Shown here one piece after another: positions 28,801 to 38,829 of a DNA stretch of 64,000 bases. Below the pieces are notes generated by a model that ran no database searches, had not been told where the DNA came from, and saw only the letters and a program-made list of their open reading frames with translations. This DNA comes from Entomortierella parvispora (lineage: Eukaryota; Mortierellomycota; Mortierellomycetes; Mortierellales; Mortierellaceae), in the NCBI GenBank assembly GCA_963573315.1, contig OY752150.1, forward strand, positions 1,956,001 to 2,020,000, in the 5' to 3' direction. The translations under genes and the position numbers were made by a program. The number at the start of each line of letters is the position of its first letter. The first letter of the stretch is position 1.

Positions 28801-28881
28801 GTTACTTTTTACTCGATTCGACTGTGGTTTTGTTTTGGTGCGTAAAATGGGCTTTATTGACGAGTGACTGCAAGTGAGGCC

Positions 28882-29121
28882 TTAAAAATCATCGTGTGTA
28901 GAAGTGGGAAAATATCTGTCGAGCACCGTGTGAACACCTGGAATCTCAAGAGATCGCAAGTAGTCCATCATATCTTGCTTGATTCTCGTATTATCGGTGA
29001 CGAACAAAAGGTAGATGAATCCATTAAGAGTTAAGTTGTGGTGCATCTCATATCCCGGAGCTCCTGTTATACGCAATGCTTCGAGTAAATCCTTCGCATT
29101 GCTGCTTAAAACTGTTCCCAT
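28882..29121 (-). CDS. Unrecognised ORF truncated by a 28S insertion (79 aa)
   Basis: Frame ATG 29121 to a stop at 28882. The first codons coincide with the insertion point of 28S copy E at 29120, so the visible ATG may be accidental and this may be the 3' part of a larger gene. The sequence has a LLEALRITGAPGYEMHHNL and an FIYLLFVTDNTRIKQDMMDY segment but no recognised domain. No matching upstream part was found beyond the 28S fragment. Confidence 0.35.
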   Translation of the reverse strand: MGTVLSSNAKDLLEALRITGAPGYEMHHNLTLNGFIYLLFVTDNTRIKQDMMDYLRSLEIPGVHTVLDRYFPTSTHDDF

Positions 29122-29459
29122 TGGTATTTGGGCCTGCCTGAGCAGGCAATGGCCCGAAGCTATCATCCGTTGGATTATGGCTGAACGCCTCTAAGTCAGA
29201 ATCCGTGCTAGAACGCGACGATTACCGCCTTTTCCGATTTTTAGTTGAATACGAATAGAGCTTCGGCTCCTGAATCATATTACGTGGGGTGATCTTGCAG
29301 AGCGGAAAGGCTTTGTGAGGTTCCTGCTAATGTTAATTTCAAATATTGGAAGAGATAAATCCATTGCAGACGACTTTAATTGAACGGGGTATTGTAAGCA
29401 GTAGAGTAGCCTTGTTGCTACGATCTGCTGAGATTAAGCCCATTGTTCTACAGATTTGT
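29120..29459 (+). rRNA. 28S rRNA 3'-end fragment (copy E)
   Basis: Begins at ATTGGTATTTGGGCCTGCCT and runs to the mature 3' end AGATTTGT, then continues about 45 nt into the 3' external spacer before CTTAAGGGGTACCC (29505). About 340 nt of 28S. Not functional. Confidence 0.9.
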
Positions 29460-29565
29460 TCTTACGAACAACATCTCTCTTTTTATCTTTCTGGCTCCGG
29501 GTCGCTTAAGGGGTACCCTTATTTGAAGAAATAAACTTGCCATTAATGACTGATTATGAGGTTTG

Positions 29566-29700
29566 GTGAGCGTGTGTGTGGTGGTGTTGTGTGTGTGTGG
29601 TGGTGTTGTGTGTGTGTGGTGGTGTTGTGTATGTGTGGTGGTGTTGTGTGTGTGTGGTGGTGTTGTGTGTGTGTGGTGGTGTTGTGTGTGTGTGTTGTGT
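29566..29700 (+). repeat. 21-bp GT-rich minisatellite, about six copies
   Basis: Unit GTGGTGGTGTTGTGTGTGTGT. All long frames on both strands through it are repeat artefacts. Confidence 0.9.
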
Positions 29701-30267
29701 GCAATTCTGCGACTGCGGATGGTTGGGTGGTGTGTGGTGTGTGTTCTTGAAGCTAGACTTGGTGGGTGAGATGAGGCGATAGGCGAATCGTTTGGATGTG
29801 AGTGCTTGGATTGGTGATGTGATACGCGTCGAGCGCGTCATAAACGCGCGAGGCCTCTCGATACGCGACAGAGCAAGCTTAAGGAGCTCTCTTTGCTAAA
29901 ATATATCTTGTAATCTAGGCTCGTCACCATAAAAGATGAGGGAACTTCACCTCGCTGTGGCTGACGGTGTTTGGAGGGGATGGTGACGAGCCTACTTGTA
30001 ATTGACATGTATGGCTGTTTGGCTTATCGGGCGAGGTGGTGGTTGGTAAAAAATGACATATCATACCCTCACTTTACAGTGCCAATAGTTTGACCAAAGG
30101 AAATGTTGCCTTTCAGATTGTGATATTGCCGTGGCACACTTCCGAACTGATTTTATTTTCATGGACTGGGTCATAAAGTGACGAAGGTAAAAGTTGTCGA
30201 GACAAGGATCTCATGAATGATGGGAAATAAATTGGACCCTGTGGTCCTGTCATCAGTTACAGTATGT
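29701..30267. other. No gene; one perfect hairpin
   Basis: TAGGCTCGTCACCAT (about 29917-29931) and its exact inverse ATGGTGACGAGCCTA (about 29979-29993) flank a 47-nt loop. Nothing else recognised. Confidence 0.5.
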
Positions 30268-31759
30268 TCAGGTTCTGGAGTTCAGAATGACAGAGATCCT
30301 CCGCTCGATGTTTTTTTTCACAACAGAGTGATTCAACTCTGTAATGGTACCCACAGCATGTTCGAACTCTGTAATGGTACCCACAGCATGTTCGCAGAGA
30401 ATTCGTAGCTGTTGACTGATGATGCTGGTAATATTGATCGTTTCGCCTGTGTTCTTCCCCAGTACCTGTTTCAAGTCGAAGACATCCCTTCTAATCCGCG
30501 AAGTATTTGCCTCGAGGTTTTTCAACTCATTTTCCACACGAGTTCTGGAAAGGCCCTGGTCTTGATAAAGCTGAAAAAATATTGCAGCCAGTGACTTCAT
30601 ACAGCTGGCTTTTTTCGGTAGAAAATGCTCATGAAGGAGTGTCATTGTGAAGGGTAAGCAAGTGGATTGTTGAAACAAATGGAATATTCCAGCGCACTGC
30701 AGGTACGTTTCGGGCAAATGGAACTTTGAGCGCAGGTGGCGCTCAACGACAATATTCTTTCTGTAGTCCTTTCTGATGTAAACACTTGATCGTGCATGTG
30801 GGGTGAAGGTTTTGTTGTGTGGCCCAACTGTAATGTGACCTGTGTTCAGCTGAATGGAATTGGTGACCAAGGCCAGCCAGGAGGCGGCGCCGATCAGAAT
30901 CTTTGTTGTTCTGTCATGCTCCACAGATTGGACAGTAAACGATTCCAGCACTGGGATGGCCAAAGGTTGGTGGTGAGGATCCTCGGACTCCTTCCGACCA
31001 TATACTTCAGCTTTCAAAACAAGAACCACATCGTCCTGAGAATGAATGAGCGCGCCTGCCAACTTTTTCGCAATCTTGGTGGTGGATGTCTTGAAGACTG
31101 CGGCAAGTTTTGTCGTCCAGTGCTTTGTACAAGCCCACATCATCCAAAATGACCTTACCATAGTGGTGGACAAGCAAGGCTTTGGATAGGGGCAGGTGTA
31201 TCGTGTTACTGAGCTTTGATCCAGATCTGGTTGTAGCTGTTGCCTTGACAACCCGCTTACCTCGAAGAAGTTCTGTCATATTGGGCGTTCCAAGGACGGT
31301 GATTTTGGATCCGTCATCTAGATCCAAGACAATTGGACAGCTGACCACCATTAGAAACTCAGCGGTGAAGATGTTTCCAATGTGGGCAGCGAGATCTCCA
31401 CAGAGATTCTCGACCGAGTGCGCAGTCTCACAACTAGAAGAAAGGTATATTTTTCGAGTCTCTGAAGGTTCGTCGCATGTGTCCATGTGTTTGTCCCTCG
31501 CCGGAATGTCCACAAAAGCCGAATCGCATCGCGGACACAAAAAAAGATCCGGTCCTGAGCCTGACGCACAATGCACAACAGAAAGATGGGCGCTATATTT
31601 TGATCGATATTGATACGACTTGCCGCAGAGAGATACAGGACAAAGAAGAGGAGACATGCGGCCAACATCGCCATCGTGAGCATCGGTCCTGTGTGAGGAA
31701 AGAGTGTGAGCGTTCTTGAAACGTTTGTGACATAGAGTGCAATCCAGGACCTGGCCCAT
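30268..31759 (-). pseudogene. C2H2 zinc-finger protein with one frameshift (about 496 aa)
   Basis: ATG at 31759 (MGQVLDC). Three C2H2 fingers lie in the first ~105 residues: CTLCHKRFKNAHTLSSHRTD, then LCPVSLCGKSYQYRSKYSAH, then LCPRCDSAFVDIPARDKHMD. The frame continues about 130 residues to KALDDK, where an A run (about 31107-31111) carries one base too many. The other frame resumes with LAAVFKTSTTKIAKKLAGAL and stays open to 30268. The C-terminal part includes a helical region (RTRVENELKNLEANTSRIR) and a 30-bp tandem duplication at 30333-30392 encoding EHAVGTITE twice. Domain role is probably DNA binding. It may be a recent pseudogene or a sequencing error in the A run. No TE domain was identified. 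Confidence 0.6.
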
Positions 31760-31859
31760 TTTGCTGAATATGGATTGTCTGACTGGGACGTGGAATCGTT
31801 GAATGAGCGTGCTCAAGGATGGATAGAGGCGCGGATTGCTGTTTGCTCAAAGTAAATTG

Positions 31860-32275
31860 TCCAACGGGCGACAGAGGGACGGATTGTCCGATTGTTTGGA
31901 TTGTTTGGATTGTTGGAGCGGATTGTGTGATGGAGGGACATATTGTTTGGATGTTCGAGTGATTGCGCGGATTGCTTGGTTGTTTGATTGTTTGGATTGT
32001 TGGATTGTTAGTGGATTGTGCGATGGAGGGACGGATTGTCTGGATTGTTGTCAAGGGGGGCTTGATTTTCAGGATTGTTTGACATTGATGGCTGGATTGT
32101 CTGATTGATTGTCTGCTGATTTGGATTTTTTGTTCGAGGCGAATTGTCGAATGGTGCGATGGATGGGCGGATTGTCGGATTGTTGGAGCGGATGGTGCGA
32201 TGGAGGGACGGATTGTTTGGATTGTTTGGATTGTTTGGATTGTTTGGTGGATTGTGCGATGGATGGGCGGATTGT
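31860..32275 (+). repeat. GGATTGTTT minisatellite
   Basis: Degenerate 8-10-bp units (GGATTGTTT, GGATTGTCT) and a longer unit with GTGCGATGGAGGGACGGATT fill about 400 bp. The 241-aa minus-strand frame rich in TIRPSI is an artefact. Confidence 0.85.
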
Positions 32276-32434
32276 CAGCGCCACCAACCTTACATGGATG
32301 AGTGCAGACAATACCCACACGGGCTTAGCACAGAGAATAAACAGGTGACATTGGCGTAGCACAGCGCCACCAACCTGACATGGGATTTGTGCAGAGAATC
32401 GATGATATGGGGCGTATGGGCGTATCATGGTTAT

Positions 32435-32860
32435 GTCACGATCAGACAAGGCAGGAACAAGAATTGGAAGGGAAGGCATGGTTTATTGTGAATTGCAGAC
32501 TGAGAGAGAAGTAAGAGATGAAGGGGGTTTATACAGTGATAGGCCTGGCTCAGGCCCCGTGTCGTTGTCACGATCGGACAAGGCAAGAACAAGAAGTGAA
32601 AGGAAAGGTATGGTTTATTGTGAATTGCAGACTGAGGATCAAGACAAGAGGACAGAAGGGGTTTTATTACTGGGCACGGAACAGGGCAAGATGGGAACGG
32701 GTTCAGCATCCGAGATAATAATCAAGGCCTGGACCTACAGTATGATTAGGTCCCGAGGTGGCGACATGGACGAGAGGGAAGACTGTCACGATCGGACAAG
32801 GCAAGAACAAGAAGTGGAAGGAAAGATATGGTTTATTGTGAATTGCAGACTGAAGAACAA
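32435..32860 (+). repeat. Three direct repeats of about 68 bp
   Basis: The block TGTCACGATCRGACAAGGCA to GTTTATTGTGAATTGCAGAC recurs at about 32433, 32566 and 32785 with few changes. TGTCACGATC is a common start of fungal LTRs, so these could be LTR fragments, but no end could be defined. Confidence 0.7.
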
Positions 32861-33080
32861 AAGGGACAAAACCCTCAGCTATTTATCCCAAGTCGGAAGA
32901 CGTATGACGTAGTACCAGAACACTAGTGGCGTTGAATCTGGGGATGAAACTCTGGGGCTGGTCTTGGCCCCATGGTCTTGGCTCCATGGTCTTGTGCAAT
33001 AGGAAGGCCGAGGGACGAGTGGAGACAAGAAGTGAGGTTTATTATATTGCAAGTTTCTGTCTAATGTAGGTGCACGTTGT

Positions 33081-34155
33081 GATGTTGTCTAATGTAAGTA
33101 TAGTCTAAGGTCAGCTATGAGCTGGAAGCGAAATTGATAACGAAAAGGAAGATGACTAACAAAAATCGTCGCTTACAATTGATAGGGACTTTGCCACAGG
33201 GATCAGGCACAACGCTGTTGTATGATCAGATACAGTCTCAAGGAGATAGTACTGGAGATAAACAGGAGGAGGAGACAGTAAGCAAAGGGATCAAAAGATA
33301 AGCAAAACGAACTGGATGAAAACCAAGGACCACATACCAAAGAGCAGGCAGGTCCTAACGGGGGATCCAAACAGGAGAACAAAGACTACAAGGCTAAGAG
33401 CACGACGGCTACTATACTACACTAATAACAACACAAGGGGATGGGATGGGATCTAGTCAGTAAAGCAAGGCAAAGATATTCTATCTGGGAAAGGGTACAA
33501 GGCTGCCTAACTGAGAGTTCAGAAGAGACTCGAGGGGAGGCGGAAAGAAGGTAAGGGGTTTCTCCCAAGCGCCAGTTAAGGCCTCAGGAATGGGCTGCCG
33601 AGATCGTACAAGTCCACTCAAAAGAGACAAGACATTGTTATACCTCGTAAATAGTCAAGGGCCAACGGAGCGACGAGATCAGGAAGGAGGCGGCGACAGA
33701 TATCCACAGGAGACTTGTCGAGTAGGTCCAACGGGTCGAACGGTTGCGGATCGCTCGAGGAAAACGGATACAGGTAGGTCTTGAAAGGGAGAGTGCACAC
33801 AGTCGATCGACAGAACAAATGGGTCTGTGTATCCAGGGTATATCGACTTGGCAATAGGGATTAAGGCGTCTACGGCGGGCCTGTCGGAAGGCAACTGCAA
33901 ATGGGATAACGGGCAGAGTGTAATGGGGGTGTAAAAGGTTCTGAAGGGTTCAACAAAGTGTACAGGCAGGAATCATAAGGGAAAAAGGCAACCAGGAGCA
34001 AAGTAGACTTTGCTCCTTTTTTATAGGAAACAGAAAACAGGAACAAAAATAAAAAATAACTAAATACTAAAAATAACTCTCTCTATCTCGCTCGCGTGGA
34101 TCTGGGACCTGGATCCACTACACCACAACGTCGCGTGATGTCACCGTATATCTGT
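33081..34155 (-). repeat. Probable 3' LTR region of a minus-strand chromovirus
   Basis: Lies directly after the pol stop on the minus strand. A purine-rich AAAAGGGGAAGG (34156-34167) fits a polypurine tract. The region begins, on the minus strand, TGCAACAGATATACGGTGACA, resembling the short LTR at 21062. It includes a TATAAAAAAGG box. Its left limit is set at TGTTGTCTAATGTAAGTATA by comparison with 21500, and is uncertain. Confidence 0.5.
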
Positions 34156-34169
34156 TGCACCTTCCCCTT

Positions 34170-34791
34170 TTAAAAAATGATACCATGCTGCTGCTTGAAG
34201 GCTTTGACCATGTCCATGCAGTTCGCTAAGTTGCTGACTGGGAGCCATTCGTCAGCCTCTCTGCTGTAGCCTTTGAATGAGACCAAGAATTGGTGTTGTC
34301 TGCGGTAATAACGATACTTAAAAATTTCGTCCACCTCGTACTCTTCTTCGCCGTCGATCAGTGAGGTGTCGGGCGGTGCTGCAACACGAGTGCCAAGTGA
34401 TTCAGGTGACGGCAAATAGGGGCGGAAGGTGTCGACATGGAAGACGTCGTGAATCTTGTAGAACGGTGGCAGCTCAACGCGGAAGGTGACAGGTGAGTGT
34501 TGCTCCAAAAGTGTAAAAGGACCGAGGTACTGAGGGCGCAACTTATCGGCTGGTCTGATACTGTCGGCCGGGATGGTGATGTTGGTGGCACGTAGCAGAA
34601 TCCTATCACCAACTTTGTACTTGTGGTCTCGTCGTCGCTTGTTTGCCTGTTCCTCTTGTTGGTCCTGAGCACGCTGCAAAGCATCCTGGGCGAGGGTGAG
34701 AGTCGTAGCCTGCTCAGTCAAAAAGTGATCGACAGAAGGTACTGAGCTGGAGGGTGTGCTGAGGAGCGCAATAGGGAGGCAAGGGTGCTGA
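34170..34791 (-). pseudogene. Chromovirus Pol C-terminus with chromodomain, truncated
   Basis: Minus-strand frame of about 205 codons. It has the end of integrase (TEQATTLTLAQDALQRAQ, then HKYKVGDRILL), the GPY/F module (LRPQYLGPFTLLE, then YKIHDVFHVDTFRPYLPSPE) and a chromodomain (EYEVDEIFKYRYYRRQHQFL, KGYSREADEWLPVSNL). This combination marks Ty3/gypsy chromoviruses, whose chromodomain guides integration to chromatin. The frame is cut at 34791, where 28S copy D starts. No remainder of pol is found on the other side, so only the 3' end survives. Confidence 0.9.
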
Positions 34792-34794
34792 AAT

Positions 34795-34846
<52 letters not shown>

Positions 34847-35248
34847 TTGATGAAATGTTGTTGCAATAGTAATTAAAGTTAGTACGAGAGGAACACTTTA
34901 TTCGGATAATTGGTATTTGGGCCTGCCTGAGCAGGCAATGGCCCGAAGCTATCATCCGTTGGATTATGGCTGAACGCCTCTAAGTCAGAATCCGTGCTAG
35001 AACGCGACGATTACCGCCTTTTCCGATTTTTAGTTGAATACGAATAGAGCTTCGGCTCCTGAATCATATTACGTGGGGTGATCTTGCAGAGCGGAAAGGC
35101 TTTGTGAGGTTCCTGCTAATGTTAATTTCAAATATTGGAAGAGATAAATCCATTGCAGACGACTTTAATTGAACGGGGTATTGTAAGCAGTAGAGTAGCC
35201 TTGTTGCTACGATCTGCTGAGATTAAGCCCATTGTTCTACAGATTTGT
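34792..35248 (+). rRNA. 28S rRNA 3'-end fragment (copy D)
   Basis: Begins AATAGGGAACGTGAGCTGGG and runs without interruption to the mature end AGATTTGT, then 45 nt of spacer and CTTAAGGGGTACTC (35294). About 457 nt of 28S. Not functional. It interrupts the chromovirus pol frame. Confidence 0.9.
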
Positions 35249-35353
35249 TCTTACGAACAACATCTCTCTTTTTATCTTTCTGGCAGCGAGTCTCTTAAGG
35301 GGTACTCACACTTTGGAGTTGACTGCCTCTCTCCTTTCTCACCCTCTACTTGC

Positions 35354-36810
35354 AAGAATCTTGTTCAATCGGACGATTCGTCGCCGGACTCTTTTTCTTC
35401 CCTCCATGGCGACTAATAGCTCGCGGAACGGCACCCCTACTACCAACCCCCACCCCCAGACCAATGATCCCCCCCCGCCTCGGCGCCCTGGCTCTCTCCG
35501 CACTGGCTATGCGGATGCAGCCCGGGGCCAGAAGGCCATCAAATCCTTCGATACCGTGGTGTTCCTGGATGACACTCTTGGGAGATATGCAACTGTGGGC
35601 AAGGTCCCAGCGGCCTCTTTCTCTCGCCGAGCTGTCACCTACATCGGTATACCTAATGTTCGCCCCATTATGTTCTCCAAAGAGGTTCAATCCCAAGTGG
35701 GAAAAGTCTTTGTCGCAGTACCCTCCAATGTTGAAGGGAAAGGTCGCTGCCTCACCATCTCTTTTAAATCTCATGCCAGCCACAGGAAGGCCCTGGAGCA
35801 ACCTGTGGTCTTTGAAGGCGTTCAGTACGAAGCACTCGAACCGGCACCCGCGAACATTAACATCCAACGAATCTTTATTAAGAACATTGACTTTGGAGAC
35901 CAGGACTTCGATGATGACGACGAAGACAGCTGGAAAAGGTCTTTGACAGAGGCCTTACAGGGAGCTCTGAGCTCCTATGGACAGGTGATCAAGATTACCG
36001 TTCCAACACTTCGTTGTGAAGACACCACCACGATCCTTCGACAGGCCCACGCCTATATCAACACACACCCCGGCACTATCCTTCCTCAGGAACTCCCTCC
36101 CCTGAGTGTTGATGGATGGATGGCGCCAGCGCCGGCCTGGGTCAGGAACACCCCTCCTTGCGGATTCTGTCACCAGGAGGGCCATGAGCGACTGGAATGC
36201 CCATCTCGCCTGCGACTCATTTGCAACTCTTGTCGGGTCCCAGGACACTTGTCCAGGGATTGCTCCCGGTTCGGGGAACGGGACCAGCAAATTGCTGCCC
36301 AGAAAGGTCTCGGGTACCATTTGCCTCCACGTTCTACTAACACTCAAGAGGCTCCGGCAAGACGTCAACAGGTGCCTCAAGTCACCACACAACAACGACC
36401 CCAGCAACAGCAGCATCAACAACAGCAACAGCAACAGGAAGACACTCCATCCCAAGTGGCAGATGGCTTCACTACTGCGGATTTAGAGGGCATCCCCCTC
36501 AGCAGGCGACAGTTCAATATTACATTCATCCAGATCATAGCCTGTATCCTCCTCTCAATCTGGGGCCTACACTGCGCATTCATCTTTGATGAGACCCCCA
36601 TTCTCCTCTGTTGCAGGTCTCGCTGCAGCTAGACGCCAAATACCCACTGATGGCACAGAACAACTACCGCAAAGAACGCAAGGTCCATGCCCTACAATAA
36701 CTGACTTATTACATAGAAATACTCCCACTGCAACGTCACCGATTTGTATTACATTGTAAAATAGCCAAAAGTAATAAAAATTCGGCGAACAAAAAAAAAA
36801 AAAAAAAAAA
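35354..36810 (+). mobile_element. ORF1-only LINE insertion with 12-bp target-site duplication
   Basis: CCCTCTACTTGC occurs at 35342-35353 and again at 36811-36822, immediately after a 20-nt poly(A). This defines a 1457-bp non-LTR element 5' truncated at 35354 that inserted into the tail of 28S copy D. An AATAAA-like signal (about 36773) precedes the poly(A). It carries ORF1 but no endonuclease or reverse transcriptase, so it would need help to move. Confidence 0.8.
35406..36632 (+). CDS. LINE ORF1 / Gag-like RNA-binding protein (408 aa)
   Basis: ATG at 35406. The N-terminus is Pro/Asn-rich. An RRM-like region follows (about residues 50-215), then two CCHC-type zinc knuckles (CGFCHQEGHERLEC and CNSCRVPGHLSRDC) and a Gln-rich stretch (residues about 330-350). 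These are features of ORF1 proteins of non-LTR retrotransposons, which bind the element RNA. The last ~35 residues are hydrophobic (FNITFIQIIACILLSIWGLH) and run into the 3' untranslated part. They may result from an internal deletion that removed ORF2. Confidence 0.8.
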   Translation: MATNSSRNGTPTTNPHPQTNDPPPPRRPGSLRTGYADAARGQKAIKSFDTVVFLDDTLGRYATVGKVPAASFSRRAVTYIGIPNVRPIMFSKEVQSQVGKVFVAVPSNVEGKGRCLTISFKSHASHRKALEQPVVFEGVQYEALEPAPANINIQRIFIKNIDFGDQDFDDDDEDSWKRSLTEALQGALSSYGQVIKITVPTLRCEDTTTILRQAHAYINTHPGTILPQELPPLSVDGWMAPAPAWVRNTPPCGFCHQEGHERLECPSRLRLICNSCRVPGHLSRDCSRFGERDQQIAAQKGLGYHLPPRSTNTQEAPARRQQVPQVTTQQRPQQQQHQQQQQQQEDTPSQVADGFTTADLEGIPLSRRQFNITFIQIIACILLSIWGLHCAFIFDETPILLCCRSRCS

Positions 36811-36822
36811 CCCTCTACTTGC

Positions 36823-38829
36823 TCTTCCTTACCATTCTCCCTAAACTCGTAAAGGGGAGTATACGTACGCTAATTAAGATCATTAAGGGGACAGAGCTAA
36901 TTATACTCGTTAGGGGGGTCGCTCTATTTCTGGAACGGTTGATTCTTTTCTATTTTGCTCTCTGCTGGCACTCTGATGTATCTTCGTATTTTATTTTTTT
37001 TGTACTAGCCTGCTAACCTGCTAACTCTAGGTTACTCTTTTCATATAGGATCAAGTGTTCCTTTGTAGAATAGCCTGTAGCCTTATCACGTAATAAAGTC
37101 ATTTATTTTATTTCATCCATTTTTTACATTATTGAGTGACAAAGCGCATGCACATCGAATGCTGGCGCCATTCAAAAGAGAAGATAACAGCGAAACAATT
37201 GTAGCAGTTCTAGATTATTGTGCCTTGCACTCAGAAATGGCTCCTTGATTTTATTATATTCGGACCTCCGATTATACTATTCCTTGTGTTTTTGCCCTTT
37301 TCAAAAGGCAAAAACGTGCGGAATAGATTTTTCGTGCTGTACGAGGACAGGAATCTATTATATGTCTCAGCCCCATTTGTCTTTCGCAAGGAAATGGGAA
37401 GGAGAGCGGTTTATATTCTGCGTCCGAATATTTTTAAACGTGGGATTACAGTCAAAATAATTTTTTTTTTGTGCAAGGCACAATATGAAGTTTTTTTCTA
37501 TGGCCAATTTGCCAGATTCTTCACATGAAATTGGTGGCGCTGTCATTCCACTCCAACTGAAGAGACTCGAAACCTAGTCCCTGCGAGTGCCTTTGTGATA
37601 CATTTTTAATCTTCGACAATATTGGAGCAGTTGTGGTGTAATTAATTTTGAGAAGCCAACTTGTCATACTTGTCTGAATGCATGAGGGAGCAATGAGAGT
37701 AAGGAATGCAGCACATGTCGGGCCCAGGAGAGAAACTATGACTGCTCAAAGAGAATGGCTTACCCTGGAAGGAATGGGAGGCTTAACGGAGTTGAATGAA
37801 GAGTGATGAATGAGGACGTAAAGTAGATGAAAGAGGAGCAGAAGGGTAAAGAATGGTAGAGAGTGCAGGGTAGGGTGGAGGCAAGCGCAAGGTGGAGAGA
37901 AGGAAGAAAACAAGGAAAGAAAAGAGAGATAGGGAACGGAGAGAGGTGGAGAAGGAAAGACAGAGCGAGGTGTGGTGATTGAACTGATGGTTGCAAAGAT
38001 CAAAGTGCTGCCTGTCCTATGAACTTTGGCCAGGCAAATTGGTGGCAAAACACATGCAATGCTCATTGCTTCCCCCATTTAAAAGCTCGAGCGCTGAGAC
38101 TGATACCATAGATGCCTTTCAATGGGACCCATCCATCAAAGCCAACCCGATGAAAATTGAACCAGTTTTTATAGAACCATCACGCTTTAAAGGAAAAAAA
38201 TAAAAAAAAAAAAAAAAAAAATGAAAAAAGACTGTTTGTCTGTATGGGAGCCATCGAGTCTCGCAAACACATGCATTGCCTCATTACTTCTTCCATTCAA
38301 AAGCGAAACCCCTACAACTAACAGCCTAGAGTCTCTTTGATGGTGTCCATCGAACTACATTAAAGAGAAGAACCTTAGGCCATCTCACATCGAGGCAAAA
38401 GACTAAAAAAAAAAGTTCATCCTTTGCCTGGGATTAGAGCACCTTTTATTTTACATTGGATTAGTACACCTTTTCCATAGGATTAGAGCGTCATATATTA
38501 CACGGGTCTAGTTACACCAAATTTTATGTCCATTGAGCCCGTCTTTCCAATGGTTCTACGAGATAGCCCCAGATCTAGGCTTTCAAGAAATGTAGGTGGC
38601 ATGTCCCGCAAAAATCGGTGAAAGGAATGAAAAATCAAAAACGATATTTTAACGGTTTTTGCGCGATTACTGCAATAGGAGTGGAGACAAGAAGTGTGTT
38701 TTATTGTATTACAGGTGCACATCGCGTGATGTCACTGTATTACTGTTATACAATGGCTTAATTGCGGGGGCTTGAAGGAAGGGTGTTGTTATATTCAGGG
38801 AGGTGGCCTCTTGATGATTGTCGCCGTCC
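36823..38829. other. About 2 kb without a recognised gene; satellite fragments
   Basis: AT-rich spacer (36823-37520), a purine-rich stretch (37740-37980), and isolated diverged satellite units at about 37523, 38037 and 38268. There is a 19-nt poly-A near 38200 and a region at 38440-38520 resembling the 23.4-kb short repeats. 38685-38760 shares GAGTGGAGACAAGAAGTG and a TTTATT run with 33020-33055. Confidence 0.5.

Noticed and set aside
29554-29841. Frames on both strands in the GT/CA block
   Set aside because: Microsatellite composition only.
31593-32318. 241-codon minus-strand frame rich in Thr-Ile-Arg-Pro
   Set aside because: Product of the GGATTGTTT minisatellite.
35285-35303. R2 retrotransposon junction in 28S
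   Set aside because: TCTCTTAAGG resembles the R2 target, but the upstream sequence is the 3' external spacer, not the R2 site context. The match is too short to name R2.
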